This document shows, piece after piece, positions 1-8,564 of a DNA stretch of 59,043 nucleotides. The notes under the pieces are model-generated. The model saw nothing but the letters and a program-made list of their open reading frames with translations. It ran no database searches and was not told where the DNA came from. Source of the stretch: Treponema sp. UBA1793 (GTDB taxonomy: Bacteria; Spirochaetota; Spirochaetia; Treponematales; Treponemataceae); contig DCFX01000059.1 of NCBI GenBank assembly GCA_002314445.1, positions 1-59,043 on the forward strand. Direction: 5' to 3'. Every line of letters starts with the position of its first letter. Positions within the stretch are counted from its first letter, which is position 1. The position numbers and the translations under genes were made by a program.

Positions 1-2
1 AA

Positions 3-1037
3 ACATTCACCACGACAGGAATGGTCCTTGTCGGCGGCGAAATCACTACAACCGCAGCACTTGATGTACAGAACATTGCGCGTACAGTTGCCCGCAATAT
101 CGGATATACAGATGCAGCATATGGACTCGACTGTGATTCTATGGCGGTTCTCAACACGATTCACACGCAGTCTCCCGACATTAATCAGGGTGTTGTCGGA
201 CAGGGGCTTAAGGAATTTAACGGTCAGCAGGGAGCAGGAGATCAGGGAATGATGTTCGGTTTTGCCTGCAACGAAACACCCGAGCTTATGCCGGCTCCAA
301 TAATGTATGCACACAACCTCCTCCGCAGAGCGACGAAACTCCGCAAAGATCACACGATGAAATGGCTGCGCCCCGATGCAAAAAGTCAGGTTACAATTGA
401 ATATGAAGGCCACAAACCTGTCCGTATCGACACGGTAGTTGTTTCTCATCAGCATGATCCGGAAATTACATACGACCAGATAAAGGAAGACATTGTCGAA
501 AATATCATAAGACCGGTGCTTGAGCCTACCGGCCTACTTGACAAGAATACGAAGTACTACATTAACCCGACAGGACGTTTTGTAGTAGGCGGTCCTCAGG
601 GCGATGCAGGTCTCACCGGACGCAAAATTATTGTTGATACATATGGTGGAATGGGGCGCCACGGAGGTGGTGCATTCAGCGGAAAAGATCCTTCAAAAGT
701 CGATCGTTCAGCCGCATACATGGCACGGTATATTGCAAAAAATATCGTAGCGGCAGGCTTTGCAGAGCGTGCAGAAGTCCAGCTTGCATATGCAATCGGT
801 GTCCCTTTCCCTGTTTCCATCATGGTCGACACATTTGATACGGGAAAAGTCCCTTCAGCTGTAATAGAAAAAGCAGTCGAAGAAGTATTTGACTGTACAC
901 CGGCAGGAATAATAAAAACACTTAATCTGAAACGGCCGATTTATGAAGCGACAGCAGCATACGGCCACTTCGGACGCAAAGAATTCAGCTGGGAAAACAC
1001 TGATAAAGCTGAAGCTCTCAAAAGAGTTATAAAATAA
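3..1037 (+). CDS. metK: S-adenosylmethionine synthase MetK, 5'-truncated by the window edge
   Basis: Makes S-adenosylmethionine from ATP and methionine in the cytosol. The open frame runs in from the left edge; the first internal Met (position 21) matches the conserved TGMVLVGGEITT segment, so it is not the start, and roughly 50 N-terminal residues including the HPDK motif lie outside the window. Visible family motifs are GAGDQGMMFG (about residues 71-80 counted from position 21), and GGGAFSGKDPSKVDRS near the middle, which binds the triphosphate. The C-terminus YGHFGRKEFSWE is typical. A strong hairpin terminator follows 16 bp after the stop, so it ends its transcript. Function is certain from motifs. 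Confidence 0.97.
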   Translation, partial: TFTTTGMVLVGGEITTTAALDVQNIARTVARNIGYTDAAYGLDCDSMAVLNTIHTQSPDINQGVVGQGLKEFNGQQGAGDQGMMFGFACNETPELMPAPIMYAHNLLRRATKLRKDHTMKWLRPDAKSQVTIEYEGHKPVRIDTVVVSHQHDPEITYDQIKEDIVENIIRPVLEPTGLLDKNTKYYINPTGRFVVGGPQGDAGLTGRKIIVDTYGGMGRHGGGAFSGKDPSKVDRSAAYMARYIAKNIVAAGFAERAEVQLAYAIGVPFPVSIMVDTFDTGKVPSAVIEKAVEEVFDCTPAGIIKTLNLKRPIYEATAAYGHFGRKEFSWENTDKAEALKRVIK

Positions 1038-1053
1038 ATAAGGCTTTTAGTGC

Positions 1054-1092
1054 AAAAAAAGAACAGTGCCTTACAGACACTGTTCTTTTTTT
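1054..1092 (+). terminator. Rho-independent terminator after metK
   Basis: Perfect 15-bp inverted repeat (arms 1054-1068 and 1078-1092, core GAACAGTG/CACTGTTC) with a 9-nt loop; the right arm ends in seven T. It lies between metK and nth. Confidence 0.9.
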
Positions 1093-1129
1093 TGTTCTAT
1101 GGGTAAGATAAAAGCGGTATTTTGGTAAT

Positions 1130-1774
1130 ATGATTTTACTTTCAAAAAATGAAATTTGCACCGTATTCGAACGCTTCAAAAAACAGAACCCGGATCCAGT
1201 GTCGGAACTTGTGTGGAAAAATGCATATACACTGCTTGTGTCTGTCGTTCTTTCCGCACAGACAACTGACAAGAGTGTAAACAAAGCAACAGAACCGCTG
1301 TATAAAGTTGCAGACACACCGGAAAAGATGATAAAGCTCGGGCAGAAAAAACTTGAGGAATATATCAGAGCTATCGGATTATACCACACAAAAGCTGCAC
1401 ATGTCATTGAACTGAGCAGAATGCTGATTTCCGGTTTCGACAGTGAAGTCCCTCATACTCGGGAAGAACTAATGACGCTGCCCGGTGTCGGACGGAAAAC
1501 GGCAAACGTCGTTCTCAACGTTGTGTTCCATCAGCCGACGATGCCGGTTGACACGCACCTTCTGCGTATCTGCCCGAAAATAGGACTGGCAGAAGGGACA
1601 ACTCCTGCCGAAGTGGAGCAAAGTCTTGTGGCACGCATTCCTGCAGAATATATGCAGAATGCGCATCACTGGCTGATTCTGCACGGGCGGTATGTATGCA
1701 CGGCCCGGAATCCGCACTGCGATATTTGTTTAATAAACGATATCTGCAAACATAATAACACAGAAGAGGTATAG
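1130..1774 (+). CDS. nth: Endonuclease III (DNA glycosylase/AP lyase)
   Basis: Base-excision repair enzyme that removes oxidised pyrimidines and nicks abasic sites. The 214 residues match the usual length. The helix-hairpin-helix LPGVGRKTANVV is at about 117-128 with the catalytic Lys123, followed by the catalytic Asp in PVDTH (Asp141). The C-terminal 4Fe-4S ligands have the canonical C-x6-C-x2-C-x5-C spacing (Cys190, 197, 200, 206). The start at 1130 has no strong ribosome binding site, but upstream in-frame sequence offers nothing better. mscS begins one base after the stop, so the two are probably co-transcribed. Confidence 0.96.
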   Translation: MILLSKNEICTVFERFKKQNPDPVSELVWKNAYTLLVSVVLSAQTTDKSVNKATEPLYKVADTPEKMIKLGQKKLEEYIRAIGLYHTKAAHVIELSRMLISGFDSEVPHTREELMTLPGVGRKTANVVLNVVFHQPTMPVDTHLLRICPKIGLAEGTTPAEVEQSLVARIPAEYMQNAHHWLILHGRYVCTARNPHCDICLINDICKHNNTEEV

Positions 1775-1775
1775 G

Positions 1776-2759
1776 ATGGACGAAACAGCGGCAGCACCCG
1801 CACAGCAGACGATCTCGACAGCTGCACAGGAAGTGACTCAGGCAGCGCAGCAGCATCTGGCTCAGAAGAAAGAGACATTCATGGCGTGGATTCAAACGTT
1901 TCTTACATGGGGAAATCTTTTTAAGGTAATCGGAGCTGTTATTGTCATTCTGATTCTGTGGTTCGTCTATAAACTTGTGCTGCGTGGAATCACTAAAGCT
2001 TCGACGGCAAAACTGAATGTACAGCGTACCGCCATGTTAACAAAATCGGTAAGCTACATTTTTTATACGGTCCTGCTCATGTATATTTTGAGCTGTTTCG
2101 GCATAAAACTGACAGCGCTGCTGGGTGCGGCGGGAGTCGTAGGACTCGCCGTCGGTTTTGCCGCTCAGACAACGGTGAGCAATCTCATCAGCGGGATTTT
2201 CGTTCTGGGTGAAGGTGTTATGAAAATGGGCGATTTTATTAATGTCGGCGGCATAACGGGAACTGTTGATTCAATAGACCTTCTCTCGACAAAAGTCCAC
2301 ACACCCGACAATCAAATGGTACGCATACCGAACGCATCGATTATTAATACAAACTTCCAGAACAATTCTTATTTCGACAAACGGCGGATGACATTCGCTG
2401 TCTGTGCGAACTACAACACCGATATTCAGAAAGCGCTTGATACTTTCATGGAGGCTCCCGCACGCTGCCCCACTGTCCTTCAGGATCCGGCCCCGGCAGT
2501 GTGGGTTGATAACTTCGGCAGCAGTAATGTCAATATGACTGTGGCCGTATGGTCCAACACGGCAGACTTCATTCAGACAAAGAACGATATGTTCATTGCG
2601 CTCATGAAAGTCATGAAGGATGCTGGAATCAGCATGGCTTACAACTGTATAGAAATTGCAGCCCACGATGATGGCGGACAAAAAATAAAACAATCGGCAA
2701 AAAAGGCCGCACATCGAAAAACAGCTGCAGGCAAAACAGCAAACGCCCGGAGCGAATAA
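1776..2759 (+). CDS. mscS: Small-conductance mechanosensitive channel, MscS family
   Basis: Inner-membrane channel that opens under turgor stress. The 327-residue protein has an Ala/Gln-rich N-terminus, hydrophobic segments near residues 45-65 and 85-105, and a Gly/Ala-rich pore helix (ALLGAAGVVGLAVGFAAQ) typical of MscS TM3. The beta domain follows with the PDNQMVRIPN motif seen throughout the family. The tail is Lys/Ala-rich. A GAAGAGGT ribosome binding site lies in the end of nth. It converges on the FtsH-like gene with only three bases between stops and no visible terminator. Confidence 0.93.
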   Translation: MDETAAAPAQQTISTAAQEVTQAAQQHLAQKKETFMAWIQTFLTWGNLFKVIGAVIVILILWFVYKLVLRGITKASTAKLNVQRTAMLTKSVSYIFYTVLLMYILSCFGIKLTALLGAAGVVGLAVGFAAQTTVSNLISGIFVLGEGVMKMGDFINVGGITGTVDSIDLLSTKVHTPDNQMVRIPNASIINTNFQNNSYFDKRRMTFAVCANYNTDIQKALDTFMEAPARCPTVLQDPAPAVWVDNFGSSNVNMTVAVWSNTADFIQTKNDMFIALMKVMKDAGISMAYNCIEIAAHDDGGQKIKQSAKKAAHRKTAAGKTANARSE

Positions 2760-2762
2760 TTA

Positions 2763-3920
2763 TTATTGCTCTTTTGCAGCTGCGCGCACGTCATCAAGTG
2801 TAAACTGCACCCGTTCAGCCTGCTGTGCAATGAGCGCGGCACGGTTCAAAACCGATTCTATTTTTGCACAGCTGAATCCGTTAAACAGCTTTGCAAGCGT
2901 TTCCGGCGTGCATCCTGCCGCCGGATTTTTATTCCGCAGATACATACCGGCAAGTTTTATTCTGTCCTCTGAATCTGGATACGGTACTGAAAAGCGCGCA
3001 TCAAACCGCCCCGGACGTATAAGCGCTTCGTCGAGCGCCCTGATGCTGTTCGTGGCCGCAAGCACGAGAATTCCGCTGTTTGCCTGAAAACCGTCCAGCT
3101 CATTCAGCAGCGCGGTAACGATTCGTGTATTCTCTGTTTCAATTGCAGAACCAGAATAATTTCTCCGCGTACCTATGCCGTCGAATTCGTCGATGAACAC
3201 GATACACGGCGCACGATGTCTTGCCTTTCCGAAAAGCAGTTTTACTTTGGCAGGACCGATTGCCATGAACATGCTTTCAAAGTCAGTTGCCTTTGCAGGG
3301 ATGAAATTTATTTTTGCCTCGCCTGCAAGAGCCTTTGCAAAAAGCGTTTTTCCGTTACCAGGGGCACCTTCAAGCAGGATTCCTTTGGGCATACGCACAC
3401 CTTTTGCTTTATATTCCGCAGGATGCTGCATTATATCGATAACCTGCATCATATCACGCTTGAGACTTTCCATGCCGACAACATCCTTGAAGGAAACTCC
3501 CGTATGGTGAACGACGCGGAACGTGTTGGGACTGACGAATTTTCTGAACAGCACGAACAGAATAACAAAGAAAATAATATAAAAAAGATAATCAAGAATT
3601 TTTGAAAATATTTCATCAGCATCTGTCTTTTCGGTTACCGTGACTCCGCTGCGCATGAGATATTCCTTTAAAACCGGAGAATCAGGATTTTCCGTCTGGT
3701 ACTGAGCTGAATCATTTTTTTTCGTAAATGTTATTTCTCCTGAACTCAGCATAACCGATTCCAGTTCCCCGTTTCCGGCCTCTGTATAAAACTGCTGGTA
3801 CGTCACATGAACTTTGTTTTTTTGATCTGTCGTCTGTTTTATAATAAAATATGCAGAACAAACAGCGGCTGTAAGTAACAGCAGCAGGATAATCAGCCTG
3901 CGTGTTGATGTTTTCTTCAT
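2763..3920 (-). CDS. FtsH-like membrane AAA ATPase lacking the M41 protease domain
   Basis: 385 residues. TM segments lie at about 9-27 and 111-127 and flank a roughly 80-residue extracytoplasmic domain, as in FtsH. The AAA module has Walker A GAPGNGKT (185-192), Walker B CIVFIDEFD (239-247), an FtsH-like pore loop around 213-224, and the second region of homology with RPGRFD (302-307). The protein ends right after the AAA lid; FtsH normally continues some 200-250 residues with an HExxH zinc protease, which is absent here and cannot lie downstream because mscS occupies that DNA. The start at 3920 is chosen because the signal-anchor follows at once; a longer frame to 4169 would run over the panB promoter and start. 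The role is unknown: perhaps an unfoldase or chaperone. Confidence 0.85.
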   Translation of the reverse strand: MKKTSTRRLIILLLLLTAAVCSAYFIIKQTTDQKNKVHVTYQQFYTEAGNGELESVMLSSGEITFTKKNDSAQYQTENPDSPVLKEYLMRSGVTVTEKTDADEIFSKILDYLFYIIFFVILFVLFRKFVSPNTFRVVHHTGVSFKDVVGMESLKRDMMQVIDIMQHPAEYKAKGVRMPKGILLEGAPGNGKTLFAKALAGEAKINFIPAKATDFESMFMAIGPAKVKLLFGKARHRAPCIVFIDEFDGIGTRRNYSGSAIETENTRIVTALLNELDGFQANSGILVLAATNSIRALDEALIRPGRFDARFSVPYPDSEDRIKLAGMYLRNKNPAAGCTPETLAKLFNGFSCAKIESVLNRAALIAQQAERVQFTLDDVRAAAKEQ

Positions 3921-3965
3921 GTTATACAAGATACTGTTTTTGCAGAAGAAAGGAAATAATCCATC

Positions 3966-3995
3966 TTGCATATATTTCCGGCTTTGCGCTATAGT
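3966..3995 (+). promoter_or_regulatory. Probable promoter of the panB operon
   Basis: TTGCAT (3966-3971), an 18-bp spacer and TATAGT (3990-3995) read toward panB. Predicted transcription start is near 4002, leaving a leader of about 110 nt. Confidence 0.55.
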
Positions 3996-4001
3996 AAATG
4001 T

Positions 4002-4113
4002 GCATACATTGACCCTGTCAGGGCAGTGATTTGCGTTTCTGCAGAAACATACAACGGTAAAACCGTCCCGGTAAATGCCGGAAAAACAGACTTGATCCTG
4101 AAGGACAGGTACT
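4002..4113 (+). promoter_or_regulatory. Leader of the panB operon with several short inverted repeats
   Basis: The untranslated stretch between the predicted promoter and panB contains CCCTG-T-CAGGG, a perfect 14-bp palindrome GTTTCTGCAGAAAC, and ACGGT-AAA-ACCGT, one after the other. The AAGGACAGGT ribosome binding site closes it. It could be a structured regulatory leader; no known riboswitch class is recognised. Confidence 0.35.
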
Positions 4114-4908
4114 ATGAAACTCTCCCCTTCTGATTTTTCCATCAGGAAAAAAGAAAGACAAAAAATCAAAATGGTGACATGCTATGACTATACATTCGCA
4201 TGCCTTATAAATAATTCCGATATCGACAGTGTGCTTGTAGGCGACAGCTCCGCAAATGTGGTGCACGGCGAAGAGTCAACGCTTTCTGCAACTGTGCGGA
4301 TAATGGCGTCACACACTCGTGCCGTTCACCGCGGCCTTTCCGATAAATTTCTTGTTACAGATATGCCGTTCCTGAGCACGAGGCTCGGACGCAGCCGCGG
4401 TGTGTATGCGGCAGGCAGGCTTATTGAAGCGGGCGCAGACGCCGTAAAAATTGAAGGTGCCGGCGGCAATACAGAACTTATTTCCTATCTTGTGCAATCA
4501 GGGATTCCCGTGATGGGTCATCTTGGACTGACGCCTCAGTTCTATCACGCTTTTGGAGGATACAAAGTACAGGGACGCAGCGACGAAGCGGCTGAAAAAC
4601 TGCGTACTGACGCACTCGCGTTTCAGCAGGCAGGATGCTTTGCCATTGTTGCCGAATGCATTCCGTCCGTCGTTGCACAAATACTGTCAGATGCGCTCGA
4701 CATACCGCTCATAGGAATCGGTGCGGGTGCGGCAGCCGACGGCCAGATTCTTGTACTGCACGATCTGCTCGGGCTTACCTCATTTAAACACAAATTCGTA
4801 CGCAGATATCTTGACGGCGCTTCACTTGTTCAGAATGCACTTAATTCTTATTGCTCCGACATTGCAGACGGAACATTTCCTTCCGCAGAGGAGGCATTCT
4901 CAAAATGA
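4114..4908 (+). CDS. panB: 3-methyl-2-oxobutanoate hydroxymethyltransferase PanB
   Basis: First committed step of pantothenate synthesis: transfers a hydroxymethyl group from methylene-tetrahydrofolate to 2-oxoisovalerate, giving ketopantoate. 264 residues, normal length. Mg ligands are visible as VGDS (Asp44), TDMPF (Asp83) and KIEG (Glu114); GYKVQGR and IGIGAG are also family signatures. The stop overlaps the panC start (ATGA), and the gene opens a five-gene coenzyme A operon. It is divergent from the FtsH-like gene. No panE or panD is in the window, so ketopantoate reduction and beta-alanine supply must come from elsewhere or from salvage. Confidence 0.97.
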   Translation: MKLSPSDFSIRKKERQKIKMVTCYDYTFACLINNSDIDSVLVGDSSANVVHGEESTLSATVRIMASHTRAVHRGLSDKFLVTDMPFLSTRLGRSRGVYAAGRLIEAGADAVKIEGAGGNTELISYLVQSGIPVMGHLGLTPQFYHAFGGYKVQGRSDEAAEKLRTDALAFQQAGCFAIVAECIPSVVAQILSDALDIPLIGIGAGAAADGQILVLHDLLGLTSFKHKFVRRYLDGASLVQNALNSYCSDIADGTFPSAEEAFSK

Positions 4909-5678
4909 TTACCATACATACTGCAGCAGAATGGTATACGGAAGAAAAATCATTCTGCCGGAATACGAAAAACAAAACAGTCGGCCTGGTACCGACTATG
5001 GGTGCACTTCATAAGGGACATTTGTCGCTCGTGGAACGGAGTGAGAGAGAGAACGATGTTACAGTCGTAAGCATTTTTGTTAATCCCGTACAGTTTAATA
5101 ATAAATCGGACCTTGCTTCGTATCCTGAATCGCTTGAAGATGACTGCCGTCTTATTGAACCTGCAGGAGCAGATTATGTGTTCGTCCCCGGATATGAAGA
5201 ACTGTATCCCGACGACTACCGCTACAGGCTCACCGAAACGTCACTGAGCAAAACGTTATGCGGTGCTTCGCGTCCCGGCCACTTTGACGGAGTGCTTACC
5301 GTTGTCATGAAACTGATTCAGCTGTTCCGCCCGGAACGTGCATATTTCGGCGAGAAAGACTTTCAGCAGTACAGGCTTGTCGACGGTATGTCCAAAGCAT
5401 TTTTCCTGCGCACAGAAATTGTACCGTGTCCTGTTATCAGGGAGCCGTCCGGGCTTGCGTACAGTTCCCGGAACAGACGCCTGTCAGCAGAGGGGCGTGC
5501 ACGGGCACCGTTGTTCCACCGCGCACTGACGTCAGGTCACTCTCCAGAGAAAATACGGGAACAGCTGGAAAAAGACGGATTTATTGTCGACTATGTAACC
5601 GAATCAGACGGACGCCTGTACGGTGCAGTTTACCTTGAAGAAGTGAGGCTTATCGATAATGTCGAATATCACCGATGA
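4905..5678 (+). CDS. panC: Pantothenate synthetase PanC
   Basis: Joins pantoate and beta-alanine with ATP to make pantothenate. The start in the ATGA overlap with panB is preceded by GAGGAGG within the end of panB, and the N-terminus MITIHTAAEW fits the family; a longer in-frame ATG at 4851 lies inside panB and is rejected. The protein is 257 residues, slightly short for the family (about 280). The nucleotide-binding HIGH-type motif is HKGH (36-39) in PTMGALHKGHLSL; IFVNPVQF and REPSGLAYSSRN are the other conserved blocks. It overlaps coaC by 20 bp. Confidence 0.96.
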   Translation: MITIHTAAEWYTEEKSFCRNTKNKTVGLVPTMGALHKGHLSLVERSERENDVTVVSIFVNPVQFNNKSDLASYPESLEDDCRLIEPAGADYVFVPGYEELYPDDYRYRLTETSLSKTLCGASRPGHFDGVLTVVMKLIQLFRPERAYFGEKDFQQYRLVDGMSKAFFLRTEIVPCPVIREPSGLAYSSRNRRLSAEGRARAPLFHRALTSGHSPEKIREQLEKDGFIVDYVTESDGRLYGAVYLEEVRLIDNVEYHR

Positions 5679-6237
5679 TAAAAATGAAAAAGGAAATGTC
5701 GTTCTCCACGTAAGCGGTTCTATTTCCTGCTACAAAGCATGTGAGCTTGCGAGTCTGCTCATCCAGCGCCATTACAACGTGCAGGTAACAGCATCGGCAG
5801 GTGCACTGCATTTTATTCAGGCAGCAGCATTTGAAGGATTGACCCACCGGCCGCTCCTGACCGACGTGTTTGCGGGTAACCCCGACTATATCCCGCACAT
5901 TACACTCGCGCAGAAATGGGCTGATGTGATTATTGCGTATCCCGCCTCTGCGGACTGTATTACAAGGCTTGCATCCGGACTTTCTGACGATCTGTTCGGA
6001 GCAGTCTGCCTTGCAAATAATTATAAAAAACCGCTGCTTGTGGCTCCTGCGATGAACTGCAACATGCTCGCCCATCCTGCAGTTCAAGAATCTCTCAAAA
6101 AACTTGCATCGTGGGGAACTGTCATTCTGCCGTCAGATGAAGGGTATCTTGCATGCGGTGCGACGGGACAAGGCAAGCTCATCTCACCGGAGCGCGCGGC
6201 AGACTATATTGCGCAGGCTTTTACAGGGGAGGAATAA
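5659..6237 (+). CDS. coaC: Phosphopantothenoylcysteine decarboxylase CoaC (stand-alone)
   Basis: FMN flavoprotein that decarboxylates 4'-phosphopantothenoylcysteine. In many bacteria it is the N-terminal half of CoaBC; here it is a separate 192-residue protein. Active-site features are the HVSGSISCYKA flavin loop (about 17-27), His80 (IPHI), the PAMN motif (130-133) and the Cys in LACGATGQGKL (Cys166). The start lies within panC with a GAAGTGAGG ribosome binding site, giving a 20-bp overlap and suggesting translational coupling. coaB follows after six bases. Confidence 0.93.
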   Translation: MSNITDDKNEKGNVVLHVSGSISCYKACELASLLIQRHYNVQVTASAGALHFIQAAAFEGLTHRPLLTDVFAGNPDYIPHITLAQKWADVIIAYPASADCITRLASGLSDDLFGAVCLANNYKKPLLVAPAMNCNMLAHPAVQESLKKLASWGTVILPSDEGYLACGATGQGKLISPERAADYIAQAFTGEE

Positions 6238-6243
6238 AACTGC

Positions 6244-7014
6244 ATGAATATACTTATTACCGGAGGAGGCTGCCGCGAGCCAGTCGACGGAGTCCGCTGT
6301 ATTACAAATATGTCAACGGGAAAAACGTCCGCCTCCATTGCCGCCCGTTTCGCAGAGTCAGGCGCTCATGTAACGTCTCTTACGGCAGCACTCTCTGTGC
6401 AGCCGGAGGCAATACAGGAGGGAACCGGCAGCATACAGATAAAAACATATGAAACAGCTGCGGATTTATCAGCAATGCTCAGGCAGGAATTGACGGAACA
6501 TTCGTACGACGCAGTCATTCATGCCGCAGCAGTAAGCGATTTCCTGCCTGCCGCTATTACGGTAAATGGAAAGACAGTTCCGGCAGGAATACATGCCGGA
6601 AAGATTCCGTCAGGAACGCAGATGACGGTAACGTTTGAGCCTGCACCAAAAATCGCCCCTCTTCTGAGAGCATGGGCTGCAGAGGGCTGTACAGGAAGGA
6701 AAACGGTAATCGTCTGCTTTAAGCTTACGGATGGAACGGACAGGGCAGAGCGGCTGCGGGCATCAGCCGCTCTATTCAAAAACAATACCGCCGACTATGT
6801 TGTTTCAAACGATATAACGGAACTGAAAGGCGGAATGCATCCGTTTGAATTGTTCGGTGCGGCAGCAGAACAGAATGCGGTTCCCTTTTCCGTATGTTCA
6901 GGGAAAACGACGGAAGAACTTGCGCAGGTTTTGTACACAATTATCAGGGAAGCAGATGTCCATCACCCTGACAGCCGTACACAGATGTCCATGACACAAG
7001 GAGGCTCTCTATGA
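6244..7014 (+). CDS. coaB: Phosphopantothenate--cysteine ligase CoaB (stand-alone)
   Basis: Couples 4'-phosphopantothenate and cysteine using a nucleotide triphosphate. 256 residues beginning with the Rossmann motif MNILITGGGCREPVDGVR and ITNMSTGKTSA, as in the C-terminal half of CoaBC. Further conserved blocks are the Asp-containing AAAVSDF segment and YVVSND near the end. The GGGGAGG ribosome binding site is in the end of coaC. Its stop overlaps the coaX start. Because coaC and coaB are split, the two enzymes would have to associate or act separately. Confidence 0.92.
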   Translation: MNILITGGGCREPVDGVRCITNMSTGKTSASIAARFAESGAHVTSLTAALSVQPEAIQEGTGSIQIKTYETAADLSAMLRQELTEHSYDAVIHAAAVSDFLPAAITVNGKTVPAGIHAGKIPSGTQMTVTFEPAPKIAPLLRAWAAEGCTGRKTVIVCFKLTDGTDRAERLRASAALFKNNTADYVVSNDITELKGGMHPFELFGAAAEQNAVPFSVCSGKTTEELAQVLYTIIREADVHHPDSRTQMSMTQGGSL

Positions 7015-7781
7015 TACTTACGTTCGATATAGGCAACACCCAGATGAGCGGCGGTGTTTTTGACAATGGGAAAATGGTGCTGCAGTTCAGAAAGGGAACG
7101 ATAACAGGAACAAGCAGCGATGAATTCGGAATCTTTCTGCGCTCGGTGCTCCACGAAAACGGCATCGACACAAAACAGATAGAGGATATAGCATGCTGCA
7201 GTGTTGTTCCGTCGCTGAACTACGCAGCTGCCAGCGCATGCCTGAAGTATTTCGGCATAGAACCGCTTATGATACGTGCGGGTATAAAAACAGGATTAAA
7301 ACTCAAGTATGGGAATCCGAAAGAAATAGGTGCAGACCGCATTGCTGCGGCAATCGGAGCTGTAAACGCGGAATCAGGCAGAGATATAATCGTAGTCGAC
7401 ATGGGCACGGCAACTACAGTCGACGTTATTTCTTCAGAAAAAGAGTATTTCGGAGGCGCCATACTGGCAGGTATCAACATGTCGATGCATGCGCTTTCAT
7501 CAGGGACAGCCCAACTCCCCTCTGTAGAAATAGTCATCCCCGAAAAGCCGTGCGGCAGTTCGACGGCAGGGGCAATTCAGTCCGGTCTGTATTACGGAAC
7601 TATCGGAGCCGTCAGGGAACTGATAAGCGTATTCACGCACGACGTGTTCGCAGGGAGAAAGCCGTTCGTCATCGGAACGGGAGGTCTATCCCACCTGTTT
7701 GAAAATTCCGGACTCTTCGGCAGCGTTGTTCCGTGCCTTGTGCTCGACGGTCTCCGCAGGGCGCTCGAACTCAACAGATAG
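7011..7781 (+). CDS. coaX: Type III pantothenate kinase CoaX
   Basis: Phosphorylates pantothenate, the entry step to coenzyme A. 256 residues of the ASKHA fold: N-terminal phosphate loop DIGNT (about 5-9), the GADR block (EIGADRIAAA) in the middle, and MGTATTVDVI for the second phosphate loop. AAGGAGG precedes the start, which overlaps the coaB stop by four bases. Known biochemistry of the family: insensitive to CoA feedback and requires a monovalent cation. It completes the panB-panC-coaC-coaB-coaX set; only coaD and coaE are missing for CoA. Confidence 0.95.
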   Translation: MILTFDIGNTQMSGGVFDNGKMVLQFRKGTITGTSSDEFGIFLRSVLHENGIDTKQIEDIACCSVVPSLNYAAASACLKYFGIEPLMIRAGIKTGLKLKYGNPKEIGADRIAAAIGAVNAESGRDIIVVDMGTATTVDVISSEKEYFGGAILAGINMSMHALSSGTAQLPSVEIVIPEKPCGSSTAGAIQSGLYYGTIGAVRELISVFTHDVFAGRKPFVIGTGGLSHLFENSGLFGSVVPCLVLDGLRRALELNR

Positions 7782-7824
7782 ATTTTCTGAAGAAAGAATC
7801 AGCAGAGTATGCTATACTCTCTGC

Positions 7825-8562
7825 ATGAACAATACATCATCATTCAGTCCCAACAGTCCGTTCATGTACGGACTGGCCGCAGCTGTTATTCTGTTCGTAT
7901 TTGCGCAGTCCTTCTTTTTCCTGATCCGCGCAGTACGACGGGCACATGCCGTCGGCATGGATATATCCATCGTGAGGAAAACAATCGGTTCAACGGCGCT
8001 TTTTACGCTCGCTCCGGCGTTTTCGATTATGCTCGGAGTCATTACGCTTGCGAAATTTCTCGGGCTCCCCCTTCCGTGGATACGACTGAGCGTCATCGGA
8101 GCCATTACGTACGAACTGCCGGCTGCGACGTCGACGGCAAACGCACTCGGCATATCCCTTTCGGAAACTGTTACAGATCCTTCGGTGTTCAGCGCCATCG
8201 CATGGGTTATGACGCTCGGCATCATCCCGAGTATTGTCCTTCCCCCGCTTCTTATTAAAAAAATACAGAAAGGAATCGTACAGATAAAGACGAAAGACGA
8301 AAAATGGGGAGACATTTTCATGACATCCCTTTTTATGGGAATGATTTCCGCGTTCTCCGGCATGGTATTCTCCCGCGTACGTGAAGGTCTGCCCGGACTG
8401 CTTCCCGTTGCGGTGCTCGCCGTTTCGGCACTTGCCATGTGCATATGCGGCCTGCTCGTAAAAAAAGCGCATGTTAAATGGCTCGAAAATTACGCCATGC
8501 CTTTTTCCATGATTGCCGGTATGGTTTTCGCATCGTGCGCTTCATCCGCATTCGGACTATAG
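7825..8562 (+). CDS. DUF5058-like polytopic membrane protein
   Basis: 245 residues with about six hydrophobic helices. The start at 7825 is preferred because it puts NSPFMYGL and the first helix at the N-terminus; the longer frame from 7699 would overlap coaX. A conserved-looking segment, ITYELPAATSTANALG, sits in a membrane-proximal region. I recognise it only as resembling the DUF5058 family, a family without known function. A TATACT box at 7813-7818 could be its promoter. The next membrane protein starts two bases after the stop, followed directly by an M20 peptidase, so the three look like one unit, perhaps a transporter with a processing enzyme. Confidence 0.72.
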   Translation: MNNTSSFSPNSPFMYGLAAAVILFVFAQSFFFLIRAVRRAHAVGMDISIVRKTIGSTALFTLAPAFSIMLGVITLAKFLGLPLPWIRLSVIGAITYELPAATSTANALGISLSETVTDPSVFSAIAWVMTLGIIPSIVLPPLLIKKIQKGIVQIKTKDEKWGDIFMTSLFMGMISAFSGMVFSRVREGLPGLLPVAVLAVSALAMCICGLLVKKAHVKWLENYAMPFSMIAGMVFASCASSAFGL

Positions 8563-8564
8563 CT

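Noticed and set aside
3921..4169. N-terminal extension of the FtsH-like protein
   Set aside because: It runs over the panB promoter, leader and start codon on the opposite strand and has no ribosome binding site; the shorter form begins with a normal signal anchor.
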